From: Coemansia sp. RSA 487
Taxonomy: Eukaryota > Kickxellomycota > Kickxellomycetes > Kickxellales > Kickxellaceae
DNA length: 64,000 nucleotides
Direction of reading: 5' to 3'
NCBI GenBank assembly: GCA_027577595.1
Contig: JANBRJ010000072.1
Coordinates: forward strand, 1 to 64,000
Numbering within the stretch: the first letter of the stretch is position 1; each line of letters starts with the position of its first letter. The notes beneath the pieces were generated by a model. That model was not told the DNA's origin, did not search any database, and saw only the letters and a list, made by a program, of their open reading frames with translations. Of the stretch, positions 46,436 through 56,457 are shown piece after piece. The position numbers were made by a program, and so were the translations under genes.

Positions 46436-47193
46436 GACAAAAACTTCAATAAAGTGGTATTTGAAAGTATGAAAGAGAAAAACAATAGGTTATAGAAAAG
46501 TGAGCAACAGAAGAGGAGAGAAGGAAGGTGACTTTTTTTTTTTTGGTCCAAGGACAAGAAGTGTCCCTCTATTTTGTCCCCAAACTTGGAGAGTGTGCAA
46601 CAAACAGGGCCGCAGGAGCAAAGGTGCCGCCGCCATCAATTGTTATGATAATGGCCGTGCGGAACAAAGCTGTCATCCCAAAGCAGCGGTTGGTCAAGTA
46701 TATGTGTGTCTTTCCTTTAGGCCTGAGCCGCTCGCCTGTCTTGGCATTCCGCAGCAGAGCGCAAAGACTTTAGGCTACTGGAAAAGTGGTGGGATGTTCT
46801 GTGTTACACATCCATTGTTAATGTGTATCAACCAGAACTGTTGCTGCGTTACTACTTGAAAATATACAATTTCGGCAAGGAAACAGGGGGCATTTATGCT
46901 CATGTGGCGCACAAATCAGAAGTACAGTTTTTCAAGAAAAGTTCGCTTTCCTTATAAAAAAAAAGTCTATTCCAGTGGCTCGGCTCTTGAGCCGACAGCT
47001 TGCCGAGCTGACACGCAATAATGGCTTACGTAGACCTTCATGCATTCGCAAGCAACACACCCCCAATTCAAGCAACAGCTTCAAAGAGCAAGTTAACATT
47101 CCTTTCTTCTTTTCATAAACACAGTCTGTTTATATATCAAGGCACAATCCAGAAAACCCACCTGTCTTTGTTTCCATTCTCTCCGTCTGAATA
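46436..47193. other. Divergent promoter region J-protein / PRE6
   Basis: No gene is supported. An inverted repeat, tcggctc-tt-gagccga, lies at 46980-46995. A TATA-like cttataaaaaa precedes it at about 46951. I looked for the proteasome element GGTGGCAAA (Rpn4 site) upstream of PRE6 and did not find it. Confidence 0.5.
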
Positions 47194-48047
47194 ATGAGCT
47201 ACGATCGCGCCCTGACAATCTTTTCCCCCGATGGCCACCTGTTCCAGGTCGAGTATGCCCAGGAGGCTGTGCGTAAAGGAACCTGCGCTGTAAGTACCCC
47301 CAAAAGCAGTGACTTTGTCATTACTTGTGCAGTCATCGCAAATCTCAATGTAAAAACCAGCGTATATTTTGCTGTTTACTTCATAACATATAGGTCGGTA
47401 TCTGCGGCAAGGACGCAGTCGTTCTGGGCGTAGAGAAGAAGGCAGCGCTGAAGCTGCAGGACTCGCGCACGATGCGCAAGATTCACCAGCTGGACGAGCA
47501 CATCTTTATTGCCTCTGCAGGTCTTGTTGCCGATGCGCGTGTCCTTGTTGATATGGCGCGCGTAGAGTGCCAGAACCACAGACTCAACATCGAGGATCCG
47601 CCAACAGTCGAGTTCATCACACACTACATTGCATCGATTCAGCAAAAGTACACGCAGAGCGGTGGAAGACGGCCCTTTGGCATCTCCACGCTTATCGTTG
47701 GGTTTGATCCGGATCACACGCCCAAGCTCTTCCAGACAGATCCATCGGGCATATACTACCAGTGGAAGGCAAACTCGATTGGGCGGAACTCAAAGACTGT
47801 ACGCGAGTTCCTTGAAAAGCACTACACGCAGGAGATGGGGGAGGAGGATGCAGTAAAGCTTGCGGTCAAGTCGCTGCTTGAGGTGGTGCAGACGGGCGCC
47901 AAGAACATTGAGATCCTGGTTATCACCAAGGACGGCAACCGGACGCCTACCGTCGCAGAGGTCGAGGATATCATCAAGGTAATTGAGGCCGAGAAGGCGG
48001 AGGAAGCCGAGAAAAAGGCCAAACCCTCGACGTCGTCGTCATCCTAA
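47194..48047 (+). CDS. PRE6: 20S proteasome subunit alpha-4
   Basis: A structural ring subunit of the 20S proteasome (yeast Pre6, human PSMA7). Two exons, 47194-47289 and 47394-48047, joined in phase 0 (GTAAGT donor, ATATAG acceptor), giving 249 residues. It opens with the alpha-subunit signature [20 protein letters not shown]. The splice joins GTCA to [51 protein letters not shown] and [20 protein letters not shown] follow. The end is a charged Glu/Lys/Ser tail. Alpha subunits lack the catalytic threonine, as here. Confidence 0.95.
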
Positions 48048-48668
48048 GCGCTGGGTATGGTGCTTGTGTGTGAGAAGCCGAGTTTCGTTTTCTTCAAAGT
48101 AGCATTTATTTCTTTTCTCTTCTATCTATCTGAGCAAGCAATGTCTTGATATTCCGTAGAATGGTTCGGCTGATATAAAAAAGGCTTTAGTGCAAATAGC
48201 CAACCAAACAGGCATGACGATACAACGAAGCGTTGTTTGTGCCAAAGGAAAAAAGTCACCTGTTTCGTTCTTCCCAGAAAAAGCAAAGTGGACGAAAAGC
48301 AAACCCTTCCTTCTTTCTCTTTCTTTTTTTTTTACCTTGCCAAATTTACCTTTATTCGTTATTATTCAAAAGTTTTTTCTATACGCTGTCACGCTGCCAG
48401 TTTTCCAATTCGTACTTATTCTGCTGAAATTAGACCCTCGTTTATTCTCGTGCGCTCATAGTAGACAGCAATTTTCTCTACTTGTAGAAAACAGAATCTA
48501 GATTCAACTAAAAGCACAAAATCTGCTTTATATTTCTTTCAAATCTCTCAGCAGCTAGCCAACTTGTCTTACAAGCGCAAAAAGTAAAACTACTTGCATT
48601 TACTGGATTCTATCTCTTTTCATTCATTCCCTTTAAGTGCAGCATTCTGAGCGTACAAAACTAAAACA
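48048..48668. other. Spacer between PRE6 and SCD6
   Basis: It holds the PRE6 3' flank and a T/C-rich promoter region for SCD6. No gene supported. Confidence 0.5.
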
Positions 48669-49955
48669 ATGGTTGGTGATCCCATCTTTCTTATTGGCAA
48701 GGACGAGGTGCGTTACTATGGAATGCTCAGCCAAGTCAACGAAGCCGACAGGACAATTACTCTGGAGCAAGCGCGTTGTCTGGGAACAGAGGGACGCATA
48801 GGAAACCCTGTTGAGGAAATCCCACCGTCCAACACCATTTTTGAACTGATTCGGTTTCGTGCAGATGAGGTAAAGCATGTTGAATTTGTTGCGGATAGTG
48901 CTAGTACTGTGCCTGCGGCGCCAAGCCAAGCTGCTCCTGCCAGCGCCATCAGTAACGCTGCTTCTACTTACCAGCCTGTCGACGCTTCTGTACAGAATCA
49001 ACAGCAGCAACAGGCGTATACAGCTCCTGCCAGAGTTGGCCAAAGCCAAGCATCTAGCTCAACCGGCGCCAGAGCTCCTGCACAAACAAGCGAATACCGA
49101 GCGCAGTCGGACACATACCAAGGGCCATCGGAAAAGACTACCGGCGACAGTGGTGGCTATCAGGGGAACTACCAGAACCGCCAGGGTGGCGGGTACCAGC
49201 GCGGCGGATATAGCCAGCGTGGTGGGCGTGGTGGCTACAACCATCGCGGTAACGGCCCACGCAGGGGCGGATACCAAGGTCGCGGCGGGCACCAGGGCAA
49301 CCGCTATGGGCAAAACCGGCGCGTTGAGGTTCCCGAGTCGGACTTTGACTTTGAATCGTCCAACTCCAAGCTTAACAAGGGTGACCTTGCAAAGGAGTTT
49401 GCAAAGCTCAACGTCAAGGTGAACGACAATACTGATGGTTTTGCTGAGGCGTCGGCCAACGCTGGCGGAGGGTCTTCTGTGACTGCAAACGCACCCTCCT
49501 CCGACGCAGCTGTGACTGATTCATATGTGCCGAAAAAGTCGTTCTTTGATGACATCTCGTCGGAGGTCAAGGAGCGTACGCAGATGCAGGACGGTGGGCT
49601 GAGCTATGAGGAGAAGCGCAGCCGCATGAACGCCGAGCGCCAGCAGAACTATGAGACCTTTGGCCAGACTTCGGTTGATCCGAACCGCCACCGGTACAAC
49701 CGCTACAACAACAACCGCGGTAGAGGTGGCGGCAGTGGGTACTACAACCAAGATGGGCATAGCGGAAACAGCAGCTGGCGCGGTGGCCGTGGCGGACGCG
49801 GTGGATATCACCGTGGGCGCGGAAACTACAATAACAGCCACGGGTATCGGAATCCGAATGCTCCAGGAAGCTATTCCCAGCAACGAGACAGCTCTGGTGC
49901 CAACGCCGGCAACACTAACAGTGGTAGCCTCGTAGAGTCGGGCGCACAGGCTTAG
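48669..49955 (+). CDS. SCD6: SCD6/LSM14 family mRNA-silencing protein
   Basis: A translational repressor and decapping activator of P-bodies. 428 residues, one exon. Divergent Lsm domain 1-77: FLIGKDEVRYYGMLSQVNEA and LEQARCLGTEGRIG. It seems short by a few residues at its start compared with other LSM14 proteins. A Gln/Ser-rich linker with RGG-like repeats (GGYQRGGYSQRGGRGGY) follows. The FDF box is PESDFDFESSNSKLN with DLAKEFAKL; YVPKKSFFDDISSEVK is the FFD box, and RMNAERQQNYETFGQTSV the TFG box. The end is a second RGG tract. The FDF motif binds the helicase Dhh1/DDX6. Confidence 0.93.
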   Translation: MVGDPIFLIGKDEVRYYGMLSQVNEADRTITLEQARCLGTEGRIGNPVEEIPPSNTIFELIRFRADEVKHVEFVADSASTVPAAPSQAAPASAISNAASTYQPVDASVQNQQQQQAYTAPARVGQSQASSSTGARAPAQTSEYRAQSDTYQGPSEKTTGDSGGYQGNYQNRQGGGYQRGGYSQRGGRGGYNHRGNGPRRGGYQGRGGHQGNRYGQNRRVEVPESDFDFESSNSKLNKGDLAKEFAKLNVKVNDNTDGFAEASANAGGGSSVTANAPSSDAAVTDSYVPKKSFFDDISSEVKERTQMQDGGLSYEEKRSRMNAERQQNYETFGQTSVDPNRHRYNRYNNNRGRGGGSGYYNQDGHSGNSSWRGGRGGRGGYHRGRGNYNNSHGYRNPNAPGSYSQQRDSSGANAGNTNSGSLVESGAQA

Positions 49956-50571
49956 ATTGAAGACAAGCCCCATTGTTCTCAAGGCATTATTTTATCTGCT
50001 GGTGCAGATGACAAAACAGGACAATGCACAAGCAACCCAGTACTTTGGTTGTGCAAGAAACAGGTCAGAATTAAGTGACCCTTTCTTCATTTCTCAGCAA
50101 TTTACAGCTGATTTTTGTCAATAGTTTTGTTTATGTTTTTATTCTCAAAGCTCTAATGAAAATGAGTATTTTGCAGTAGCCTGAAGAGCGTATTTCAGCT
50201 CATTAAGAGAAACATGATTTTTCGACTGGCAATCTCTTCTTATTTTCGACTTGGAACACGTTGAGGTCATCATGCATGCCAGTCAGTCTGGAAAATTACT
50301 TGCCATGTATTTTTTTTCTTGAAAATGAAGTGGCAGTTAGATTGACAGTAAACAGAAGCGTGGATTGCATGTGGCAGAAAAACAACGGCCGTTTTGGCAC
50401 TTTAACGGATCCTCATGTTCAGAGCATTGTTGCAAGAGCTGCAGCACCAGCTATTTTTAATACTTTTCTATGGATATACTCATCCTTGTTCCCTTTATTG
50501 GTTTATCTATTTTTTATTTGGATTTAGACAATTAGAACATAGTGAAATCGGACACATTGCTGTGGAGACAA
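49956..50571. other. Spacer upstream of PMT2
   Basis: No supported gene; AT-rich with T-runs. In-frame codons run upstream of the chosen PMT2 ATG to a GTG at 50542, but not to another ATG. Confidence 0.5.
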
Positions 50572-52869
50572 ATGAGCGGCAGGTACTCGAGAAAAGCAGA
50601 GGTGTTCTACGACCAGAGGAGTGGCGGGCAGCCGTTCGACAGCATGCACCTTCCGCGACAGGCGGGCGGGTTCAGCGCATACCCGTTGGACAAGAGCATG
50701 GATAGTCCGTTGGCGGGTCTCGGCAGGCCAGCAAGGCGGACGCGACTGGACAACATCAACGAGCGGATTCTGGTTGCTCTGTTGACGCTCATCGCATGCG
50801 TGACGAAGATGTACCGCATCGGACGGCGCAACAGCGTTAGCTGGGACGAGGCGCACTTTGGAAAGTTCGGGGCATACTACCTGAACCGTACATTCTACCA
50901 TGACGTGCATCCGCCGCTGGCAAAGATGCTGGTTGGGCTGTCGGAGCTTCTGGCCGGACACAATGGGACGTTCAACTTCAAGGGCGGCGAAACGTACCCG
51001 CCCTACGTCAACTACCATTTCATGCGAGTGTTTAACGCCAGCTTTGGCGTTGCGCTGACGCCCATGGCATACCTTACATGCCGCCAACTACGGCTGCCGC
51101 CGCACTTTGCTGCGCTAGCCGCCCTGTGTGTGACGTTTGATAATGCGCTGTGCGTTATGAGCCGGTTTATCCTGCTCGACGCGCCGCTCCTGGGGTTCAC
51201 TGCGCTGGCGCTGACAATGCTGGCGTACTTTTACCGGCAGCGGACGCATGCGTTCAGTGCCGGGTGGTGGAAGTACCTGTTTCTGACGGGACTGTCGCTG
51301 GGGCTGGTGTCCAGCACCAAGTGGGTTGGGTTCTTTGCGGTGGCACTCGTGGGTATCTACACGATTGTCGAGCTGTACGAGATGTTCTGCAACGTGCGGA
51401 TGCCCGCACACGCGTACGCCAAGCACTGGGCTGCGCGCATCGTTGCTCTCATTGCCGTGCCCTTGTGCGTTTACGCGCTGTGCTTCAAAATGCACTTTGC
51501 TGTGCTCAGCCGCTACGACGGATCGGCCAACTTTATGCCCATGGGGTTCCAGGTCAAGCTGCGCGGGAACCCGGTGTCGCGCCAGCCCTACGAGATCCAC
51601 ACGGGGTCGCAAGTGCGTTTCCATTCGCCGCTGTCTGGCACAGGATACTTGCATTCGCATGACCACAAGTACCCGTCGGGTTCGCAACGCCAGCAGATCA
51701 CGGGATACGGCTTTGCTGACCAGAACAACCTGTGGAACATTCAGCGCAAGATGGCCGCGGGCTCCTTCAGATCCGCATCGGATACGTCTGCTACTATGGC
51801 AGCTATCGACGGGCCTATTGGTCATGGCGATCTGGTGTCCTTGCATCACAACGGAACCGACACGTTCCTGTACACAGATTCAATTCATGCGGCGCCGTAC
51901 AGCAAGGCGAACAACGAGGTCAGCGCGGTTGCTGCTGATGCCAAGGAGGCTGCATACCCGAACACGCTGTGGGTGGTGGAGATCGTGAACCCAGAGCGGC
52001 GCATGGATGACGGACGCATCCACCCGCTCGGCACGCCGCTCCGGCTGCGCAACATCGTGAACAACTGCATCCTGCGCGCAAGCGGCGAGCGGCTCGACAA
52101 GAACTGGGGATGGGGCCAGGCCGAGATCACATGCGATTCCAAGAACACCGATGAGCGTGGTCCGGGCTACACGTGGGTCATCGAGCGCAACATCAACAAG
52201 AATCTGAAGGCAACCGATCTGGGCAAGCACATGTCGTCGTCGTTTGTCAGAGACTTTCTGGTGCTCAACAGGCAGATGTGGTTGACCAACAATGCGCTGA
52301 TCCCCGACCACGACAAGCACAACGTGCTGGAAAGCGACCCAGCGTCCTGGCCCTTCATGCGCTATCCGATGCGCATGGTCGGCTGGGACGACCACAGCAT
52401 CAAGTACCTGGAGGTCGGCAACCCGTTCCTGTGGTGGGGCTCGGCCGTCCTGTGCGCCCTGTTCCCCGTGCAGCTCCTCTACTGGCTCGTGCGCTGGCAG
52501 CGTCAATGCGTGGCCTGGCACAAGGGCGAGTTCCGCGACTACATCGACGGCGCAATGTTCCTGTGGGGCGGCTGGGCGCTCCACTACTTGCCCTTTTTCC
52601 TGATGGGCCGCGTCACCTATCTGCACCACTACTTGCCGGCTCTGTACTTTGGCATTCTGTTTACCGTCTACCAGATATACCACATCGCGTCATGGTACCT
52701 GTCCGCAAGAAACGTGCTGCTTGTGCTATATACCGCTACAGCCACTGTTACCTTTGGGTTCTGGTGGTTCTCGCCACTTACGTATGGATGGGACAAGCCT
52801 ATTAATGATCTCTGGGGCATGCAGTGGGCGTCGTCCTGGCCTGTTTACCAAGACAAATTTGCGATTTAG
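50572..52869 (+). CDS. PMT2: Protein O-mannosyltransferase, PMT2 family
   Basis: An ER membrane enzyme that transfers mannose from dolichyl-phosphate-mannose to Ser/Thr of secretory proteins (EC 2.4.1.109). 765 residues, one exon. The first luminal loop holds the catalytic acidic pair in VSWDEAHFGKFGAYYLNRTF, followed by DVHPPLAKMLVGLSELLAGH. These residues, especially HFGKFG and YHDVHPP, mark the PMT2 rather than the PMT1 or PMT4 family. The MIR domain spans roughly 320-530, with SGTGYLHSHDHKYPSGS and LWVVEIVNP. Several C-terminal membrane helices follow, with GWALHYLPFFLMGRVTYLHH. PMT2 usually pairs with PMT1, which is not in the window. Its stop is 64 bases from that of the convergent CBS-like gene. 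Confidence 0.94.
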   Translation: MSGRYSRKAEVFYDQRSGGQPFDSMHLPRQAGGFSAYPLDKSMDSPLAGLGRPARRTRLDNINERILVALLTLIACVTKMYRIGRRNSVSWDEAHFGKFGAYYLNRTFYHDVHPPLAKMLVGLSELLAGHNGTFNFKGGETYPPYVNYHFMRVFNASFGVALTPMAYLTCRQLRLPPHFAALAALCVTFDNALCVMSRFILLDAPLLGFTALALTMLAYFYRQRTHAFSAGWWKYLFLTGLSLGLVSSTKWVGFFAVALVGIYTIVELYEMFCNVRMPAHAYAKHWAARIVALIAVPLCVYALCFKMHFAVLSRYDGSANFMPMGFQVKLRGNPVSRQPYEIHTGSQVRFHSPLSGTGYLHSHDHKYPSGSQRQQITGYGFADQNNLWNIQRKMAAGSFRSASDTSATMAAIDGPIGHGDLVSLHHNGTDTFLYTDSIHAAPYSKANNEVSAVAADAKEAAYPNTLWVVEIVNPERRMDDGRIHPLGTPLRLRNIVNNCILRASGERLDKNWGWGQAEITCDSKNTDERGPGYTWVIERNINKNLKATDLGKHMSSSFVRDFLVLNRQMWLTNNALIPDHDKHNVLESDPASWPFMRYPMRMVGWDDHSIKYLEVGNPFLWWGSAVLCALFPVQLLYWLVRWQRQCVAWHKGEFRDYIDGAMFLWGGWALHYLPFFLMGRVTYLHHYLPALYFGILFTVYQIYHIASWYLSARNVLLVLYTATATVTFGFWWFSPLTYGWDKPINDLWGMQWASSWPVYQDKFAI

Positions 52870-52933
52870 AGCCCCCGTTCTTATTCACTTGAAGAAATAA
52901 AAAAATACATCCTACGCATTGAAGCGCTTTTAT

Positions 52934-54442
52934 TTAGAATGTGCGTGTGTTGCGGCGAGCCAAAAAGGTGATCAGGTCCTGCTTTGTAGCTATCCCCAGA
53001 CAGAACTTGCGCGATGCGTCGGTTACAAACGCAACCGTGTGTGTTTCAAAGAAACGCGCAAGCTCGCTCAGCGGCGTCTCTGGCGTTATCAGCCAGTACT
53101 GTTTACGAATGCTCGACGAGGGTGTTGCCGCCAGAGAAAGCACAGGCGTATACCTTCCATCCGCACGGTTATCTGTGGCTGGACGACCAGTAAACCGGAG
53201 CATAAACTGCTTGACCGGGTCGTGTGCCTTGGCCGCTCCGTTTTCAGCAAGCGTTTGGGCGGCCGAAAGCGTCAGATACCCAATGAGCCTGCGGTTGGGG
53301 CCGGTGATCGGGACCTGCGAAAAGTCGTTCTCCATCATCAGTTCGATAGCAGCGCCCATGGTGTCGTTCTCGGATACAGTCACAGCCGCCGGCAGCTGCA
53401 GATCCTCGATGGATGCGGCGCGGTACTGCTCAATCTGCTTGCGCTGGATATCGCCAAGCATCCGGGCGTCCAGCAAGTCGTGGGCCAGCATCCAGTCGTC
53501 CGAAAGAAGCGTTTCCCCGTAATTCCGTGCCGTGTCCCCCAATATGACTACAACGCGCTGTCCACACTGTAGTGCCTCTGACGTTGCGTACATACGGGCA
53601 GCAGCAACGGAGGCTCCAGCGGATGGACCGGCAAATACACCAGCTTGGATGAGCTGCCGCGCCATCGAGTATGCCACGTTGTCGCTGACTTGGATCCACA
53701 TGTCAATAGAGTTGGCTGCCAACGCACGCGGCGCATACACCCGACCGATATCCTCGCACAACCAGCGTCGCGCAAGCGGATTCAGCGCGTTTTGGTCGCA
53801 GATTGCCGAATTCGAAGGCTCAACGCCAACTATTTGCACGCCGGGGATCTTCTCGCGCAGCGCTCTTGCTAGATGTGTGGCCGCATTGCCCGTGTCTACG
53901 CCCAAGACCAACGCATCAACGTTACCCTTGGTTTGTTCTATGATTTCGGCAGCCAGCTCATTGTAGCATTCGCTTAGGTCCCAGTCACCGAGCTCTTCGT
54001 CAATGTAGACGGCCCCCTGTTTCTGCTCAACTACCCTTTTGCCAATACTAGACGGATGCTCGGGCGATCCAGGCAACGCGCCATCTAGAGTGCGCATTAT
54101 ATCAACTGCACCAGCACACTTGAGTAGTCGCACGCGGTCGGCCGACGTGCGCTCAGGAATAAGGCACAGAAGCTTGCGGTGCAACATTGCTAAACTTATA
54201 GCCAGGTTTCCAGGCCCGGCCACTACAAGCAGGGCGTCTTTGGACACACCCCTTGCGTCGAGCTGCTTGACTATGTATTTGGCTACTCGGTCCTTGATGG
54301 ATGCTCCAGGATTCATGTACTCGAGTTTGCCAACAATATCAGCGGATACCCTGTTCGTTATTCCCTCAACCCCGGACAGTCTAACCATTGGCGTTCGCCC
54401 AATCGTGTCTGTAATATCGGTTATTTCCAAGACGCCAGCCAT
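52934..54442 (-). CDS. Cystathionine beta-synthase homologue with altered cofactor loops
   Basis: A 502-residue, one-exon homologue of cystathionine beta-synthase, which condenses homocysteine with serine. The PLP lysine is kept in MNPGASIKDRV (Lys50), and the C-terminus has paired CBS domains (about 355-500). But key loops differ from the family as I know it: the substrate loop TSGNTG is GPGNLA (keeping Gly and Asn), the phosphate loop GTGGT is DTGNA, and the Ser near the pyridine nitrogen (PDS-RNY) is Thr in GDTARNY. No N-terminal heme segment is present. The enzyme may be inactive, may serve as a regulatory paralogue, or may act on another substrate. I start at the ATG at 54442; a TTG seven codons upstream is unlikely. 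Confidence 0.85.
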   Translation of the reverse strand: MAGVLEITDITDTIGRTPMVRLSGVEGITNRVSADIVGKLEYMNPGASIKDRVAKYIVKQLDARGVSKDALLVVAGPGNLAISLAMLHRKLLCLIPERTSADRVRLLKCAGAVDIMRTLDGALPGSPEHPSSIGKRVVEQKQGAVYIDEELGDWDLSECYNELAAEIIEQTKGNVDALVLGVDTGNAATHLARALREKIPGVQIVGVEPSNSAICDQNALNPLARRWLCEDIGRVYAPRALAANSIDMWIQVSDNVAYSMARQLIQAGVFAGPSAGASVAAARMYATSEALQCGQRVVVILGDTARNYGETLLSDDWMLAHDLLDARMLGDIQRKQIEQYRAASIEDLQLPAAVTVSENDTMGAAIELMMENDFSQVPITGPNRRLIGYLTLSAAQTLAENGAAKAHDPVKQFMLRFTGRPATDNRADGRYTPVLSLAATPSSSIRKQYWLITPETPLSELARFFETHTVAFVTDASRKFCLGIATKQDLITFLARRNTRTF

Positions 54443-54650
54443 TTCTAGATAAATAAGAGCCAAACTAAATTATATAAAAGTGTATTGAGTTGGTGAAGAG
54501 AAACCACAAAGGTACGCAACATCAAAAAAAATACTGACTGCTTTTATACAGTTTTTTTCTGTGGCATTTCCCCCTTATCCGAAAGCTGATCATTTAAAGC
54601 ACAATTGCATCCCTTTTTGTTATGTCAATCAAGCCTTGGGTGCTCCATTT

Positions 54651-55673
54651 TCAGTAACGGCGTCGGAGGGTTGTGCGAGACGAAAAGGTGCTTACAAGGT
54701 TATTTCGCGTGTTATCTCTGGAGACTGGCTGAGAGCGTTGGCTCGGTTTGCCACTGCGTGTGGCTATGCGGTCCATTCGCAGCATGGGCATTTTATCAAC
54801 CAGCACAGAAGCACAAAAAACTATACATAGCAATGCGCCGATTGTCGAGGATGCCGTAAGCATGAAGAATATGATCTGCTGGTAACGGGCGGCATCGAGG
54901 ACGCTGGCGCCGCTCAGAACCCACCCAGTCATGGCTCCAGGGATCGAAATGAGCCCAGTGATGCTCATGTTGGTGATTGAAGGAAGCATGGCAGCCTTTA
55001 GGGCACTGACAGTCACTGGGCGTATGAGCTCCCAGCGGGATGCACCATAGCACATCATCACCTCAATACGATCCCTATGCGTTTCTAGAGATTCCATGAC
55101 TGAGGACATGCCAATAGAAATACCAATCACGCAGTTACCAAAGAGCATGCCAATTGTCGGAATAAACTTGTCAGCAGTATATGCTGGATTCATATTGAGA
55201 GAGTATGCATTGCCAAATAGCGCAACAACCATTACACTAATGAGTATAGATAGCAGTGTGCCAGCAAACATTCCAGGAAAATTGCTCTTGGCTCGCCAAA
55301 ATGTCACCTCCACTGATGCCAAAATGCTCATCCCCAGCGTCATGCCAAATATTAACACCGGATTCTGTGTTAGGAATATATGATTTAACACCATGCTCAG
55401 AAGCGTAAGCTGAACGACACAGCGAATAGAAGCAATTACCAGTCCTTTAGTTAGTCCCAAATTCAGCCACATTGAGACTACAACATTAACCAAGAGCATA
55501 GTCGCTGCTACTCCAACATTGCTTAGTGTAAGACGAGGGCTCTTTACTGGTGCTGCTGCCATTTTCTCATGGCTAAATCCGGTAGATGGCACAGACCATT
55601 GTTGTTCTGCAAGCCATTCACAAATCGATTGCACAAATGGCAGACTGTTTGCTATAAAAGTGCCGATGAACAT
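54651..55673 (-). CDS. FetB/UPF0014-like membrane permease
   Basis: 340 residues with about seven membrane segments, resembling bacterial FetB (YbbM) and plant ALS3/STAR2, the membrane part of a small ABC-type exporter linked to iron or aluminium tolerance. The family signature is visible: GMTLGMSILASVEVTFWRAK, PTIGMLFGNCVIGISIGMSS, YGASRWELIRPVTVSALKAA and LISIPGAMTGWVLSGASVLD. It has an N-terminal extension of ~70 residues over FetB and a basic C-terminal tail. The partner ATPase (FetA/STAR1) is not in the window. I start at the ATG at 55673, since the upstream frame begins only with a TTG. An internal Met just before AAAPVKSPR is an alternative. Confidence 0.85.
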   Translation of the reverse strand: MFIGTFIANSLPFVQSICEWLAEQQWSVPSTGFSHEKMAAAPVKSPRLTLSNVGVAATMLLVNVVVSMWLNLGLTKGLVIASIRCVVQLTLLSMVLNHIFLTQNPVLIFGMTLGMSILASVEVTFWRAKSNFPGMFAGTLLSILISVMVVALFGNAYSLNMNPAYTADKFIPTIGMLFGNCVIGISIGMSSVMESLETHRDRIEVMMCYGASRWELIRPVTVSALKAAMLPSITNMSITGLISIPGAMTGWVLSGASVLDAARYQQIIFFMLTASSTIGALLCIVFCASVLVDKMPMLRMDRIATRSGKPSQRSQPVSRDNTRNNLVSTFSSRTTLRRRY

Positions 55674-56457
55674 TGCATATGCGCCAATTCTACAATTTGC
55701 TGAGCAAGAGAATATATTGACAGAGAAAATATACAAATCTAATGTATAAGGAGAAGAGATTCTGGGTTTGCCATATTGCAAATTTTACGTTGTGTATTAA
55801 GATGTATGGCAGAAAGCTTATATTTTTAGCCATTTTCACTTTACTAAAACGAAAATGGAAATGAAATTCAAAAATAATTCTTGCTTAATGATAAACCTCT
55901 AGCAGTTGTATCATATCTTTCTGCCATAAAGCACATCTCTGATGCTTTTTTGGCGGCTCTTCCACATCGACCAAAAGCACATGAAATATGTGTCATCCAC
56001 ATAATATTTTCATGATTAAAGAAGCAGATATCAGCATAAGCTTCTTTCTGTCTTTTTCGGTTTATTTGTTGAGGGTAATTTACTTTTGACTACCATGATT
56101 TGACACATTTACACTTGTGATAAATAGGAGGTTGTGTAGTTTATGTGTAAAGGTGTCTGACATGAAAACTACAGGTTGGAAATATGGCAAGATACTATGC
56201 TTATGAAGGAGCAATTGCAATAGTTTGGTTATTAGAAAGTTCAGCAATCTCTTCCCTCCTTTGTAGTTAAAATGCTTTTATAACACATTGTGGATTGCTT
56301 ACTTGAAAGCACAATGGCAATATTATAAAGAGATGACTTTACTTTTAATTGATGCCAAGCAGCTAAGCATAAATTGGGAATATTTATGGCAACCCTGTCT
56401 TTTCTTTTTATTCTATTCAATCGTTTACTATCATTATCAAATTTTACAGCAGTGGAA
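55674..56457. other. AT-rich spacer
   Basis: Strongly AT-rich, with no supported gene. It is the start of the AT-rich block that includes the next gene. Confidence 0.5.

Noticed and set aside
46436-47193. Rpn4-type proteasome element upstream of PRE6
   Set aside because: GGTGGCAAA or a close variant was not found on either strand; regulation of the Saccharomyces type is not supported here.
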